From Planctomycetota bacterium (GTDB lineage Bacteria > Planctomycetota > Planctomycetia > Gemmatales > Gemmataceae): a DNA stretch of 64,000 nt. A program made the translations under genes and the position numbers. The stretch is taken from contig JAKOSN010000007.1 of assembly GCA_029777335.1 (NCBI GenBank), positions 17,933-81,932 on the forward strand, read 5' to 3'. How positions within the stretch are numbered: the stretch's first letter is position 1; each line of letters begins with the position of its first letter. The notes beneath the pieces are model-generated. The model did not search any database. It had not been told where the DNA came from and saw only the letters and a program-made list of their open reading frames with translations. This document shows, one piece after another, positions 43,683 to 53,133 of the stretch.

Positions 43683-43717
43683 GGAGAAACTGTACCGGCG
43701 CGCGGCACAGTTTCTCC
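43683..43717 (-). terminator. Hairpin after the TPR kinase gene
   Basis: Inverted repeat GGAGAAACTGT / ACAGTTTCTCC (11 bp) with an inner CCG/CGG, about 20 bases past the stop at 43739. Confidence 0.6.
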
Positions 43718-43738
43718 ACCCGAGGCGAGGCGATAGGA

Positions 43739-45865
43739 TCAGTCGGCGAGGGGATCGATCAGCTGGGCGAAGGGTTCTTCCGCAACCTGTGTGATGTGCA
43801 GGTCATCCACCGCGATTCCCACCAGAAACGGCTGTAACCGCGTCTGGCGTTGGACCTTGCTCAGGGCATACCCGCGTTCCAGTGTCTGGCGGACAAAGGC
43901 GGTGCCCTGTTTGGATTCATCCAGCCCGCGCTCCATGGCGTGGCTGCAGAGATGGGCGCCGACCAGTGGTACACGGCTCGAACGCAGGGACGACAGCACA
44001 TCACGGACATCGGCGATCCCTTGACGCGGATTATACTGCCGGGCGGAATCACTTTCACAGCGCCGAAGGGCAACCCAGGCGCGATTGAAGCGTGCCATCC
44101 CTAGATTGGGATCGGCCTGAATCGCCTGATCAAGTACCTTCTCTGCTTCCTTCAATTCATTTTGCTGAGCCAGACAAAAGCCGAGGTTGTTCAACACCGC
44201 GGCATTTTTTGCTCCATGCGTGCAAGCCTCCTGAAGCACCTTGGCGGCGGCTCCCCAGTGCTTCTCCTCCGCCAGACAGTAGCCGTAGGCGGCCTGTGTC
44301 CAACCATCGAGCTTTCCGCTTCTCACCTGCAGTTGATGAGCCTGGCGCAGATACTCCAGCGCCTGCGTGGGTTCTCCCCGGCGCTGTTCAGTGCGCCCCA
44401 GGGCGAGCAGGATGGTGGAGGAGTGGGGATCGGCCTGCAAGGCACGCCGATAGTGCTCGACTGCCTCGTCGTAGCGTCCCTGCTTGTAACTGACCACGCC
44501 TGCCTGGTAAGCCGTGTCGCGGGGAGCGGCGTGGGTGGAAACCGCCACTGCGGCAACACTTCCCACCAGAACCAGCGCAAGCAGACAACCAAGGAGCACC
44601 GGGGCACGACGGCGAAGCCAGCGGCGCACCCCGCGCTGCCAGCGACGCAAATCATGGACGACCTCCTGCGCACTCGGATAGCGATCTTCAGGGGCATAGG
44701 CCAGCAGGCGATGAACGATGCGCGACAGGATGGGATCGACCCGGGAGTTGATTTCATGCAGAGGCCGGGCTCCCTGGGCCTGACGGCTGAGAAGGAGAAC
44801 GCGTTTCTCTTCCTCGTTCAGGTTCAGCGCGAGCGGGCCGAAGGGATGCTTGCCAGAGAGCAACTCGTAGAGAACCACCCCCAGCGCATAGAGGTCACAG
44901 GCCGGGAGATGTTGCGGCGCAAGTTCCTCGGCGCTGGTTCCCAGGGGATCCATGGCGCGCAATTGCTCGGGCGCCATGTAGGCGGGGGTCCCACCAAGGC
45001 GCTGCCGAGTTTGGGCCTGGTCCAGCGCCAGATTGAAGTCGAGCAACAAGGGGCTGCCATCGGACGCGAGCAACACGTTCGAGGGCTTCAAATCGCCATG
45101 ACTCACTTTTTGTTCGTGCAGATAACGCAGCGCCTCCGCCAGTGCGGTCGCGGTGGCAACAACTCCCTCGACATAAGTCCCGTGTTGCAGAACCGAGGTG
45201 CGCGGACCGCTGGAGGCATCTCCGGGACGGCGACAACGTTCGACCACATCGAGGATGGTCTGGGCTCGGGTGGGGAGGCGTTTTTCCGCCTGCAGATGAT
45301 CGAGGAGGTCGCAAAGAGTTGCCCGCCCCAGGAACGGCATGCAGAGGGCAGTCAACCCAGCGCCCGAGGCCTCCTGAATGGAGAGAATCGGAACGATGTT
45401 GGGATGCTGCAACCGACCAAGAGTCCACCCCTCGGCTCCCCCTCGCGGGGAGAGTTTGAGCGCCACGCGCCGTCCGCCGAGCGCGGGTTCGGTGGCCAGG
45501 AACACCCGCGCAAAGGCTCCGCGGCCAAGCTCTTCCTGCAGCACCCAGTCGAGGAAACGCTCGCCGGGTTGGGGCCACTGGACCTCGGGAATCGCCCCCA
45601 GAAAGGAGGGGTTGGCCTCCAGCAACAGGTGCGCCCCCACCACCCGGCGCAGCGACGACTGGAACGCCGGGTAGCGATTACAGAATTCCTCGGGATCGAC
45701 CTGCTCACCGGTCTCGCGCAGCAGACAGAACTCATCGAAGGCGGCATCGATGAGTTCCGACTTGCCCGCCACCGACGCGGGACGGGTCGCCCCTGGAGCG
45801 GGAGTGCCTGGAACAGAAACAGGGATACCCGGAACAACGGGAGCAGAGGATAATTGGTGCATCAT
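43739..45865 (-). CDS. Atypical Ser/Thr kinase with TPR repeats
   Basis: This 708-residue membrane kinase has an N-terminal region with the EFCNRYPAF element, a kinase domain at about 105-410 (GRGAFARVF loop near 114-122, VALKLS Lys137, APE further on), one membrane helix at 421-443 and TPR repeats from about 450 to 610 (VSYKQGRYDEAVEHYRRALQADP). The catalytic loop reads HGD (256-258) instead of HRD and the metal loop DFN (276-278) instead of DFG, but both Asp residues remain, so it may be active. Its ATG at 45865 overlaps the stop of the ECF sigma gene (ATGA), so the two are coupled. Confidence 0.88.
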   Translation of the reverse strand: MMHQLSSAPVVPGIPVSVPGTPAPGATRPASVAGKSELIDAAFDEFCLLRETGEQVDPEEFCNRYPAFQSSLRRVVGAHLLLEANPSFLGAIPEVQWPQPGERFLDWVLQEELGRGAFARVFLATEPALGGRRVALKLSPRGGAEGWTLGRLQHPNIVPILSIQEASGAGLTALCMPFLGRATLCDLLDHLQAEKRLPTRAQTILDVVERCRRPGDASSGPRTSVLQHGTYVEGVVATATALAEALRYLHEQKVSHGDLKPSNVLLASDGSPLLLDFNLALDQAQTRQRLGGTPAYMAPEQLRAMDPLGTSAEELAPQHLPACDLYALGVVLYELLSGKHPFGPLALNLNEEEKRVLLLSRQAQGARPLHEINSRVDPILSRIVHRLLAYAPEDRYPSAQEVVHDLRRWQRGVRRWLRRRAPVLLGCLLALVLVGSVAAVAVSTHAAPRDTAYQAGVVSYKQGRYDEAVEHYRRALQADPHSSTILLALGRTEQRRGEPTQALEYLRQAHQLQVRSGKLDGWTQAAYGYCLAEEKHWGAAAKVLQEACTHGAKNAAVLNNLGFCLAQQNELKEAEKVLDQAIQADPNLGMARFNRAWVALRRCESDSARQYNPRQGIADVRDVLSSLRSSRVPLVGAHLCSHAMERGLDESKQGTAFVRQTLERGYALSKVQRQTRLQPFLVGIAVDDLHITQVAEEPFAQLIDPLAD

Positions 45866-46434
45866 GGCGCCAGTTGGGGGTCAATGCGGCGAAGCAGCCG
45901 CTGGACGGTTTTGGTGGTGGTTTGAAGCTTCTCGGCGATCTCGGCGTGCGTGTAGCCGTGCCGCAGGAGCAGGAGCATCCGTTGATACTGGGGGGGTTGA
46001 TTGCGCAGGAGTCGTTCCCATTGCTCCTCTGCCATCACCACCTGGCTAGGGGTCGCCTGGGTGGCGGCCAGGGCTGCCTTGTCAAAGGCCTGCGAATCAT
46101 CAAGGGAGCGATCACGGTTCATGGCACGCTTTGCCGTTCCGGCGTGTTGCCGATAGGCCCCGGAGACCTTCTTCTGGGCGATGTCGATCAGGAAGGCCAC
46201 CAGAGCGCTGGGAGACTCGAAATCACGCTGGGTCAGTTCATCACTAAAGAACGATTTCCAGACATCCTGGACAAAATCCTGCGAGTCAAACCGCGTGCGC
46301 AACGGATGATGCAAGCGCCGACGAACCACCCTGAGGAGATGTTCACCATAGCGCTCGTAGAGTTCCTGGGCAGCCTCGGGGTCGCCAGTTTGCACGCGGA
46401 GCATCAGACGGCGGAAGTCGTCCTGGGTGTTCAT
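45862..46434 (-). CDS. ECF-type sigma factor coupled to a kinase
   Basis: This 190-residue protein has region 2 at about 5-90 (RLMLRVQTGDPEAAQELYERYGEHLLRVVRRRL, FDSQDFVQDVWKSFF) and region 4 at about 130-185 (LLRNQPPQYQRMLLLLRHGYTHAEIAEKLQTTTKTVQRLLRRI). ATG 46434 follows a GGAGGAGG stretch. The gene overlaps the kinase start by ATGA, a tight sigma-kinase unit typical of planctomycetes, where phosphorylation is thought to control the sigma factor. Confidence 0.9.
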   Translation of the reverse strand: MNTQDDFRRLMLRVQTGDPEAAQELYERYGEHLLRVVRRRLHHPLRTRFDSQDFVQDVWKSFFSDELTQRDFESPSALVAFLIDIAQKKVSGAYRQHAGTAKRAMNRDRSLDDSQAFDKAALAATQATPSQVVMAEEQWERLLRNQPPQYQRMLLLLRHGYTHAEIAEKLQTTTKTVQRLLRRIDPQLAP

Positions 46435-46767
46435 GATAGCAGACTTGCTCCTCCTCCCGCCCCGAACTGGTTTGTGGTGGCAGAGTACACCCACTCCAGA
46501 GCTTTTCCGCAGGGGAGGCGGAAATACCCAGATAATGAGACCACGTCAGCCTCAAACCACAGGTGGGGAGTATTATTATGTTCGTGAGGGAACTCCGCCA
46601 GAGCAAGTAAATTTTCCCCGCGCCAAGGATTTTCTCTTTTTCGCGCCACAAAGAAATTGCGACACTTTCGTGCCCCGAAGGAGTTCAATCCTAAAATCCT
46701 TCCCGGGAGGAACCTCCCTTGCGCGCCTCGCCCCATTGCGCCTCGCCTTCCTCTGGAGCTGCCTGCC
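46435..46767. other. Divergent intergenic region
   Basis: About 330 bases between the sigma-kinase operon (minus) and the DUF1592-family gene (plus). It should hold both promoters; no clear consensus was picked out. A TTG-initiated frame running in from 46657 is considered leader, since the ATG at 46768 has a ribosome site and a signal peptide. Confidence 0.45.
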
Positions 46768-49131
46768 ATGCCGTTGCGCCTTGTGTGGATGCTGTCTTTA
46801 CCGCTGACCGCGACCTTGCTGGTGCTCCCCGGAACCCCCTCTCCTGCCGATCCTCCCCGAACCGACGCCGGCAAGGCAGCCCCCGCCGACGCGCCGGTCA
46901 GCTATCAGAAACAGATCGCCCCCCTGTTGCAACAATACTGTGTGAAATGCCACGGAGGCGCCAAGCCGAAAGCACAATTGGCGCTCGATCGGATCAAGAC
47001 CGACCAGGAGGCCGCGACTCAGCGCAAAACCTGGGACGCCGTCATTCGTGCCTTGCAGGCCCACGAAATGCCCCCCGCCGAGAAACCTCAACCCAGGGCG
47101 GCGGAACGCGATCTCTTTTTGCGCTTTCTCGGTCAGCAACTCGCCGCGGTGGATTGCACCAAGAAACGCGATCCGGGCCGGGTGACCATTCGCCGGCTCA
47201 ACCGCGTCGAGTATAACAACACCATTCGCGATCTTCTGGGGGTCACCTTCAACCCTGCCGATGACTTCCCCGCCGATGATGTTGGGTATGGCTTTGACAA
47301 CATTGGCGATGTGCTCACGATGTCGCCCATCCTGCTGGAGAAGTATCTCTCCGCCGCGGAACGGATTGTCGGGTTGGCGGTGGTGACCAGTCCCCCCTCG
47401 GCTCCCGTCATTCGCTTCTCACGCCGGCAGTTGACCACCAACCTGAAGGTCGAGGTGCCGCGCTTCGGTGGCGCCTATCCGCTCAACGTCAAGGGCGATC
47501 TCTTCGTCTCCTACAAGGCTCCCTCTGCGGGAACCTATGTCTTCCGTGTTCGCGCTTATGGCCGCACTCCCGATCGGGAGCCCGTGCGCATGTCGGTGCG
47601 GATTGCCGACAAGGAAGTGGCCGTGCTCGACGTCAAGGCAAGCCAGGGATCGGCGACCGACTACGAGGTGAAGGTTTCCCTCAAGCCGGGCAATCATCGT
47701 TTTGCCGTTTCGCTGGTGAACCCAAGCAAGGACGCCAGCGACAAGGAGCCCAAAAAGGACGATCGCACGCTCTATGTGCAGTCCTTTGAAATCAAGGCGC
47801 CGGTTGATGCCGCGCTCCCGGAAACTCACCGCCGTATCTTTATTGCTCGTCCGGGCGACGGTCTGACCAGGGAGGAGGCGGCCCGGCGGATTCTGCACGT
47901 CTTTGCCCGCAAGGCCTATCGCCGTCCTCCGACCGACGCGGAGATCACCCGTTTGCTGCGCCTGGTGCAGATGGCTGAACAGCAGGGCGACTCCTTTGAG
48001 AAAAGCATCGCCGTGGCGTTGCAGGCGATTCTGGTCTCCCCACATTTCCTCTTCCGTATCGAACACGATAAAGATCCGAAAAATCCCGAAGCGATTCATC
48101 CGATCAACGAGCATGAACTGGCGACGCGGCTGTCCTACTTCCTGTGGAGCAGCATGCCTGATGAGGAGTTGTTCGCCCTCGCCGACAAGGGGCAGTTGCG
48201 TCAGAATCTCGATGCCCAGGTCAAGCGCATGTTGCAGGATGCCAGGGCGCAGGCGCTGGTCGAGAACTTTGGCGGGCAGTGGTTGCAAACACGGAGCTTG
48301 AAAACGCTCAACCCCGATCCGGGCACCTTCCCCACCTTCGACGAGGCCCTGCGTGCGGCGATGGCGAAGGAAGTCGAACTCTTCTTCGCCGCTATTATCA
48401 AGGAAGATCGCAGCATCCTCGATTTTATCGACGCCGATTTTACCTATGTCAATCGGCGTCTCGCGGAGCACTACGGTATCCGCTTCTTCTCGCGTCGGGG
48501 TGGATGGGAACGTATCTCCACCCGCGACATGCCGGAGCGCGGTGGGGTGTTGACCATGGCGAGCACCCTGATGGTGACTTCCAATCCAACGCGCACCTCG
48601 CCCGTGAAACGCGGGAAATGGATTCTGGAGAATATTCTGAACGCTCCACCACCCCCTCCGCCACCAGATGTGCCCGAGTTGAAGGAAGAAAAGCAGACCA
48701 TGCAGACCGGCTCACTCCGCAAGCGCATGGAGCAGCATCGGGTGAATCCCAACTGCGCCTCGTGCCACGCCAAGATGGATCCGCTTGGCTTCGGTTTCGA
48801 GAACTTCGACGGCATCGGGGCCTGGCGCACCAAGGACGGTCAGTTCCCGGTTGAACCCGATGGCGTGTTGCCCACTGGAGAAACGTTCAAGGGCCCGCGT
48901 GAGTTGAAGGCGATCCTGAAAAAACGCGAGGAGCAATTCGCTCGCTGTTTAAGCGAGAAATTGCTTACCTACGCCCTGGGCCGTGGGGTAGAATACTACG
49001 ACCGCTGTGCCATCGACGACATGGTGAAGAGTCTTAAAAAGGATCAGTATCGATTTTCAACACTCGTTTCGGCGATTGTCAAGAGCGAACCGTTCCAGCT
49101 CCGCCGAGGCAAAAGGGGGGATGCGAAATGA
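46768..49131 (+). CDS. Planctomycete cytochrome protein (DUF1587/1595/1592/1588/1585)
   Basis: This 787-residue exported protein has a signal peptide (about 1-25), a CxxCH heme (CVKCHGG near residue 60), DUF1587 (RRLNRVEYNNTIRDLLGVTFNPADDFPADDVGYGFDNIGDVLT), a carbohydrate-binding-like beta region (about 215-340), DUF1595 and DUF1592 (NEHELATRLSYFLWSSMPDEEL), DUF1588 (MTSNPTRTSPVKRGKWILENIL, with CASCHAKMDPLGFGFENFDGIG) and DUF1585 at the end (LLTYALGRGVEYYDRC). It probably moves electrons in the periplasm with the coupled DUF1552 protein. The reaction is unknown. GGAG precedes ATG 46768. Confidence 0.93.
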   Translation: MPLRLVWMLSLPLTATLLVLPGTPSPADPPRTDAGKAAPADAPVSYQKQIAPLLQQYCVKCHGGAKPKAQLALDRIKTDQEAATQRKTWDAVIRALQAHEMPPAEKPQPRAAERDLFLRFLGQQLAAVDCTKKRDPGRVTIRRLNRVEYNNTIRDLLGVTFNPADDFPADDVGYGFDNIGDVLTMSPILLEKYLSAAERIVGLAVVTSPPSAPVIRFSRRQLTTNLKVEVPRFGGAYPLNVKGDLFVSYKAPSAGTYVFRVRAYGRTPDREPVRMSVRIADKEVAVLDVKASQGSATDYEVKVSLKPGNHRFAVSLVNPSKDASDKEPKKDDRTLYVQSFEIKAPVDAALPETHRRIFIARPGDGLTREEAARRILHVFARKAYRRPPTDAEITRLLRLVQMAEQQGDSFEKSIAVALQAILVSPHFLFRIEHDKDPKNPEAIHPINEHELATRLSYFLWSSMPDEELFALADKGQLRQNLDAQVKRMLQDARAQALVENFGGQWLQTRSLKTLNPDPGTFPTFDEALRAAMAKEVELFFAAIIKEDRSILDFIDADFTYVNRRLAEHYGIRFFSRRGGWERISTRDMPERGGVLTMASTLMVTSNPTRTSPVKRGKWILENILNAPPPPPPPDVPELKEEKQTMQTGSLRKRMEQHRVNPNCASCHAKMDPLGFGFENFDGIGAWRTKDGQFPVEPDGVLPTGETFKGPRELKAILKKREEQFARCLSEKLLTYALGRGVEYYDRCAIDDMVKSLKKDQYRFSTLVSAIVKSEPFQLRRGKRGDAK

Positions 49132-50468
49132 CACGACGGATTACCCGCCGTACCGTGCTAAAAGGACTGGGCGTGGCTCTCTCCCTCCCGTGGTTGGAGG
49201 CGATGGAACCAGGGAGCGTTTTCGGCGCCCCGGCAAAAACAACCGCGCCCAAGCGGCTCGCATTCCTCTATGTCCCCAATGGCGCTAACATGTCGGAGTG
49301 GACGCCGTCCGCCACCGGCACCAGCTTTGAACTCTCTCCGTTGCTGGAAACGCTCAAACCCTTCCGGCAAGAGATGACGGTTCTCTCGGGGTTAACGCTC
49401 GACAAGGCGCGCGCCAACGGCGATGGTCCCGGCGATCACGCCCGCGCCATGTCGGTCTTTCTCACCGGCCGTCAGCCGCGCAAGACTTCTGGGGCCGACA
49501 TCAAGGTCGGCATGTCCATCGACCAGCTAGCCGCCCTCAAGATGGGCGATAACACCCCCTTCCCCTCGCTGGAAATCGGCTGCGACAAGGGGTTGCAAGC
49601 CGGCAACTGCGATTCCGGCTATTCGTGTGCCTACTCCGCCAACCTCTCCTGGCGCACAGAATCAACGCCCCAACCGAAGGAAGTGGATCCACGCCAGGTG
49701 TTCGAGCGCCTCTTTGCTGGCAATAGCAAGGAGCTTGCCGAGAGCCGGGCTCGCCGTGAACGCGACCGCAAGAGCATCCTTGACTTTGTCGCCGAGGATG
49801 CCCACCAGCTTCGCAAGGATCTTGGCGCGACCGATCAGCGCAAACTCGACGAGTACCTCAGCGGAGTGCGTGAGGTCGAGCTGCGCCTGGAAAAGGCCGC
49901 CAACAAGACCTTCAAGGAAGTCCCCACCCCCAGGATGCCGAAACCGACGGGCATTCCGCGTGAGTATCGCGAGCACATTCGCCTGATGGCCGATATGCTG
50001 GTGCTCGCCTTCCAGGGCGATCTCACGCGCATCTGCTCCTTCGTCTTCGCCAACGATGGCAGCAATCGGCCCTATCCGTTCATCAGCGTCCCCGAGGGCC
50101 ATCACGATCTATCCCACCATGGCGGCAACAAGCAGAAGCTGGAGAAGATCAAGAAGATCAACCAGTTCCACCTGGAACAGCTGGCTTATCTGGTCGGAAA
50201 ACTGAAGTCGATCAAGGAAGGCGAAAGCACCTTGCTCGATAACTGCATGCTCGTCTACGGCAGCGGCATCGGCGATGGCAACCGGCACAACCACGACGAT
50301 TTGCCCATTTTGCTGCTCGGCAAGGGGGGGGGAACGGTCAAAGGTGGACAGCACATTCGGGTGCGCCGCGATACCCCGCTGATGAACCTGTACCTCTCGA
50401 TGCTCGATCGCGTGGATATCCATGTGAGTTCGTTCGGCGATAGCACCGGGCGAATCTCGGGGCTGTAA
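49128..50468 (+). CDS. DUF1552 protein with Tat signal
   Basis: This 446-residue exported protein begins with a twin-arginine signal (TRRTVLKGLGVALSLPWLEA). The DUF1552 body includes RLAFLYVPNGANMSEWTP, the FLTGRQPRKTSGADIKVGMSIDQ block, HHDLSHHGGNKQKLEKIKKIN and a C-terminal YGSGIGDGNRHNHDDLPILLLGKGGGTVKGG. It usually sits beside DUF1592-type cytochromes, as here: its ATG overlaps the upstream stop (ATGA at 49128-49131). The function is unknown. A run of nine G (50324-50332) lies near the C-terminus. A T-tailed terminator follows. Confidence 0.93.
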   Translation: MTRRITRRTVLKGLGVALSLPWLEAMEPGSVFGAPAKTTAPKRLAFLYVPNGANMSEWTPSATGTSFELSPLLETLKPFRQEMTVLSGLTLDKARANGDGPGDHARAMSVFLTGRQPRKTSGADIKVGMSIDQLAALKMGDNTPFPSLEIGCDKGLQAGNCDSGYSCAYSANLSWRTESTPQPKEVDPRQVFERLFAGNSKELAESRARRERDRKSILDFVAEDAHQLRKDLGATDQRKLDEYLSGVREVELRLEKAANKTFKEVPTPRMPKPTGIPREYREHIRLMADMLVLAFQGDLTRICSFVFANDGSNRPYPFISVPEGHHDLSHHGGNKQKLEKIKKINQFHLEQLAYLVGKLKSIKEGESTLLDNCMLVYGSGIGDGNRHNHDDLPILLLGKGGGTVKGGQHIRVRRDTPLMNLYLSMLDRVDIHVSSFGDSTGRISGL

Positions 50469-50505
50469 CGCCTCGCCACGTCCGTCGCAGCGTCCCAATC
50501 AAGGG

Positions 50506-50546
50506 CCGGAGGCGCCAGGGCAAACAGTCCTGGCTCCTCCGGTTTT
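50506..50546 (+). terminator. Rho-independent terminator after the DUF1592/DUF1552 operon
   Basis: Stem CCGGAGG-c-GCCAGG / CCTGGC-t-CCTCCGG directly followed by TTTT on the plus strand, 37 bases past the DUF1552 stop. Confidence 0.85.
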
Positions 50547-50565
50547 GCTGTTCCGAGGCCGTCTC

Positions 50566-51240
50566 ATGCTCCCACCTCGCTCCACCTTTCCGCGTGCCAT
50601 TGGCTGGGGGGCCCTGCTCCATCTCCTCGCCGGGGTGCTCTTCCCCGTCGCCGTTCTCACCCTGGGCGGAGTGCTGCACAGCCGCAGTCTGGAAAGTGAT
50701 CTGGCCCGCACGCTTTTCTTCGGCTCCCTCCTGATTACCAGCGCGCTCTATCTGTGGCATCAGATCCTGGTGCTTTTGCCAACCACTCTCCTTCTGCGTC
50801 GCCAGGCCAGGTTGATGACGATGCAGGATGTGATCCAGCGCCTGATGAGCACAACGATCTTCTGTGACATCCTGCTCGCGACTGCCCTGATGATCGGGGT
50901 GGAATGGAAGGGCGCAAGTTTGAGCCAGGTGCTCTTTGTGATCGTCCCCTTGATCCCGGGTCTGTACGGGGTGCTGCTCTACTCCCGGGCGGTCTGTGCG
51001 GGCTTGCCGCTTTTGCCGATGGTGCCGCTGGAGAGCGACCCGGCACCTGGTGGCAAATCCGCCCCCCCGCGTCGCCTGGGCTTGCAGGTCTACGTCTCAA
51101 CCGCGGTCGGGTTTCCGCTCTTGATGGCCTTCGGCTGGCCACAACCGTGGGCGATCACCCTGGCGGTCACACTCTTCAGCCTGATCATCGGCAAAAGTGC
51201 GGTGCGTCTGGCGGAGAAATGGGACGTGCGCAATCTGTGA
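50566..51240 (+). CDS. Multi-pass membrane protein of unknown function
   Basis: This 224-residue protein has about six hydrophobic helices (near 13-35, 45-65, 82-100, 108-130, 165-185 and 188-205), a short cytoplasmic loop LRRQARLMTMQDVIQRLM and a charged C-terminus. No catalytic motif is seen. ATG 50566 has GAGG upstream; a TTG seven codons earlier overlaps the terminator and is rejected. It converges on the sulfatase gene. Confidence 0.7.
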   Translation: MLPPRSTFPRAIGWGALLHLLAGVLFPVAVLTLGGVLHSRSLESDLARTLFFGSLLITSALYLWHQILVLLPTTLLLRRQARLMTMQDVIQRLMSTTIFCDILLATALMIGVEWKGASLSQVLFVIVPLIPGLYGVLLYSRAVCAGLPLLPMVPLESDPAPGGKSAPPRRLGLQVYVSTAVGFPLLMAFGWPQPWAITLAVTLFSLIIGKSAVRLAEKWDVRNL

Positions 51241-51321
51241 CGGAACGAGGAGGAAGAAAACCAGGCGCCCCACAGTCAAGTGGCGAACGATGCCTGCAGG
51301 GCGCCCAGGGAGCAGGACGGT

Positions 51322-53133
51322 TTATTGCCCCCTCTGGTTCCTGATGGCCTCTTCAATCTTCTTTTTGACTGCATCGAGGTTGAACGAGGCCGGATCCTGC
51401 ATGGGTGGATAGTCGATCGCCGTCTTGGCAAGGGCCGCGACGCGTTGCTGGACAAACACAAACCGCCAGAACTCCCGGGCGTAGAAATCATTCATGTACC
51501 CACCCCCCTGATAGTTTGTGCCGATGGTGTCCAGCGAGGGGGTCCGTTCAAAGGGATCCTGGCGAAGGTTGATAATCGTCGGCATATCCGTGGTGACCTT
51601 CGGCCCAGGCCACCCTTGCGGTTGCTGGAAGAACTGAAACTTGAAATCGCCGATGCGGATGGCCCCCAGATGCGGTCCGCCAAAGTAGAAGATCTCCTCA
51701 CGCTTCGACGGTCCCTTGCCGAGCAGCAGATCCATCTGGTTGTAACCATCCAGATGGTTCTTGTAGGTTCGGTCGCCGAGTTTCACACCTTTCAACAGCT
51801 GATTGATGATGTCGGGATTGCCAGCCGCAGCGGTTAGAGTCGGGAACCAGTCGAGCCCGGAGAAGATGCCATTCTCCACCCGGCCGGGCTTGATCTTGCC
51901 CGGCCAGCGCGCGATGCACGGCACCCGGAAGCCGCCTTCCATCACCGTTCCCTTGGTCGCCTTGAAGGGCGTCATTCCGCCATCGGGCCAGGTGAACACC
52001 TCGGCGCCGTTATCCGTGGTGAAGATCAGGATGGTGTTGTCCGCCTCACCGATGTCGTCGAGGTGCTTCATGATTGCCCCGACGCTGTCGTCCATCTGCG
52101 CCATCCCCGCTTCTTCCAACCCGTAGTTGGTCTTGGCGTTCATCAGTCCCTGATATTTCTGAGACAGGAAGGTGAAGACGTGCATGCGGGTGGTGTTGTG
52201 CCAGATGAAGAAGGGCTTGCCCGCTTTTTTCGATTCATCCATGAACCTCTTCGTTTCACCAACGAGCACCTCGTCGAAGGTCTCCATGTCGTACTTGGAG
52301 CCCTTCGGACCTTGCTGCCAGTGCTGCCGACCGGCCATATTCTTGAAGGGACGCAACGGTCCTTCATCCACAATCTTCTGCTTGCCGACCTTGCCCCAGC
52401 GCGGCATCACGGTGTCGTCGTCCTTGTCGGTCGCCCAGCAGTGCACCAGGTTGCGCGGGCCATAGGTATTAAAAAAGGCTGGATCGGACGGGAAGGAATA
52501 CCAGTACGGGTCGGACATGGCGTCGAGATGGTAGAGATAGCCAAAGAACTCATCGAAACCATGCACGGTCGGCAGATACTTGTTCAAATCTCCCAGGTGG
52601 TTCTTGCCAAATTGCCCGGTAGCGTAGCCCTGCGCCTTGAGAGCAGTGGCGAGCGTGCAGGCCTGGGCAGGCAACCCCACGTCTGCGCCGGCCTGGCCGA
52701 CAGTCGTCAACCCGGTGCGGAGGGGGATCTCGCCCGTGATCAGGTTCGCCCGCCCGGCGGTGCAACTCGCCTCGGCGTAGTAATCGGTGAACAGCATCCC
52801 CTGGCGAGCCAGCTTGTCCAGGTTCGGCGTTTTCCCGGACATGATGCCTCGATGATAGGCCCCGATATTGAACCAGCCCACATCATCGCCCATGATGATG
52901 ACGATGTTCGGTTGCTTCTGATCCTTCGCCGTTTTGGTGTCCTGAACGGCGATCAGATGTTGTCGTCCGCCGGCTTCCGCACAGCAAAGCCCACATTCCT
53001 TGAGCGGAGGCGGCGCCCCGGTGGCGCCGATCGCCTGAGAAAATTCACTGAGTTTCCCGGATGCTGCTGCGTAGCCGAGGAGCGAGCCCATCGCCAAAGA
53101 AAGGCAGGCTAGGAGGAGCGATTTCCAACGCAT
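51322..53133 (-). CDS. Exported arylsulfatase-type sulfatase
   Basis: This 603-residue protein has a signal peptide (about 1-22) and a sulfatase domain from about 75 (NIVIIMGDDVGWFNIGAYHRG, metal Asp83/84). The formylglycine site is CTAGR at Cys124 (C-x-A-x-R), so it needs maturation by a formylglycine-generating enzyme not in this window. GYATGQFGKNHLGD, FFIWHNTTRMH, TTDNGAEVFTWPDGGMTPF and KGTVMEGGFRVPCIARWPGKI complete the family. It would remove sulfate from glycans, common in planctomycetes. AAGGAG precedes ATG 53133. Confidence 0.93.
   Translation of the reverse strand: MRWKSLLLACLSLAMGSLLGYAAASGKLSEFSQAIGATGAPPPLKECGLCCAEAGGRQHLIAVQDTKTAKDQKQPNIVIIMGDDVGWFNIGAYHRGIMSGKTPNLDKLARQGMLFTDYYAEASCTAGRANLITGEIPLRTGLTTVGQAGADVGLPAQACTLATALKAQGYATGQFGKNHLGDLNKYLPTVHGFDEFFGYLYHLDAMSDPYWYSFPSDPAFFNTYGPRNLVHCWATDKDDDTVMPRWGKVGKQKIVDEGPLRPFKNMAGRQHWQQGPKGSKYDMETFDEVLVGETKRFMDESKKAGKPFFIWHNTTRMHVFTFLSQKYQGLMNAKTNYGLEEAGMAQMDDSVGAIMKHLDDIGEADNTILIFTTDNGAEVFTWPDGGMTPFKATKGTVMEGGFRVPCIARWPGKIKPGRVENGIFSGLDWFPTLTAAAGNPDIINQLLKGVKLGDRTYKNHLDGYNQMDLLLGKGPSKREEIFYFGGPHLGAIRIGDFKFQFFQQPQGWPGPKVTTDMPTIINLRQDPFERTPSLDTIGTNYQGGGYMNDFYAREFWRFVFVQQRVAALAKTAIDYPPMQDPASFNLDAVKKKIEEAIRNQRGQ

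Noticed and set aside
51241..51321. GGCGCCC/GGGCGCC inverted repeat between convergent genes
   Set aside because: The match is short and imperfect, with a long loop; too weak to call a terminator.
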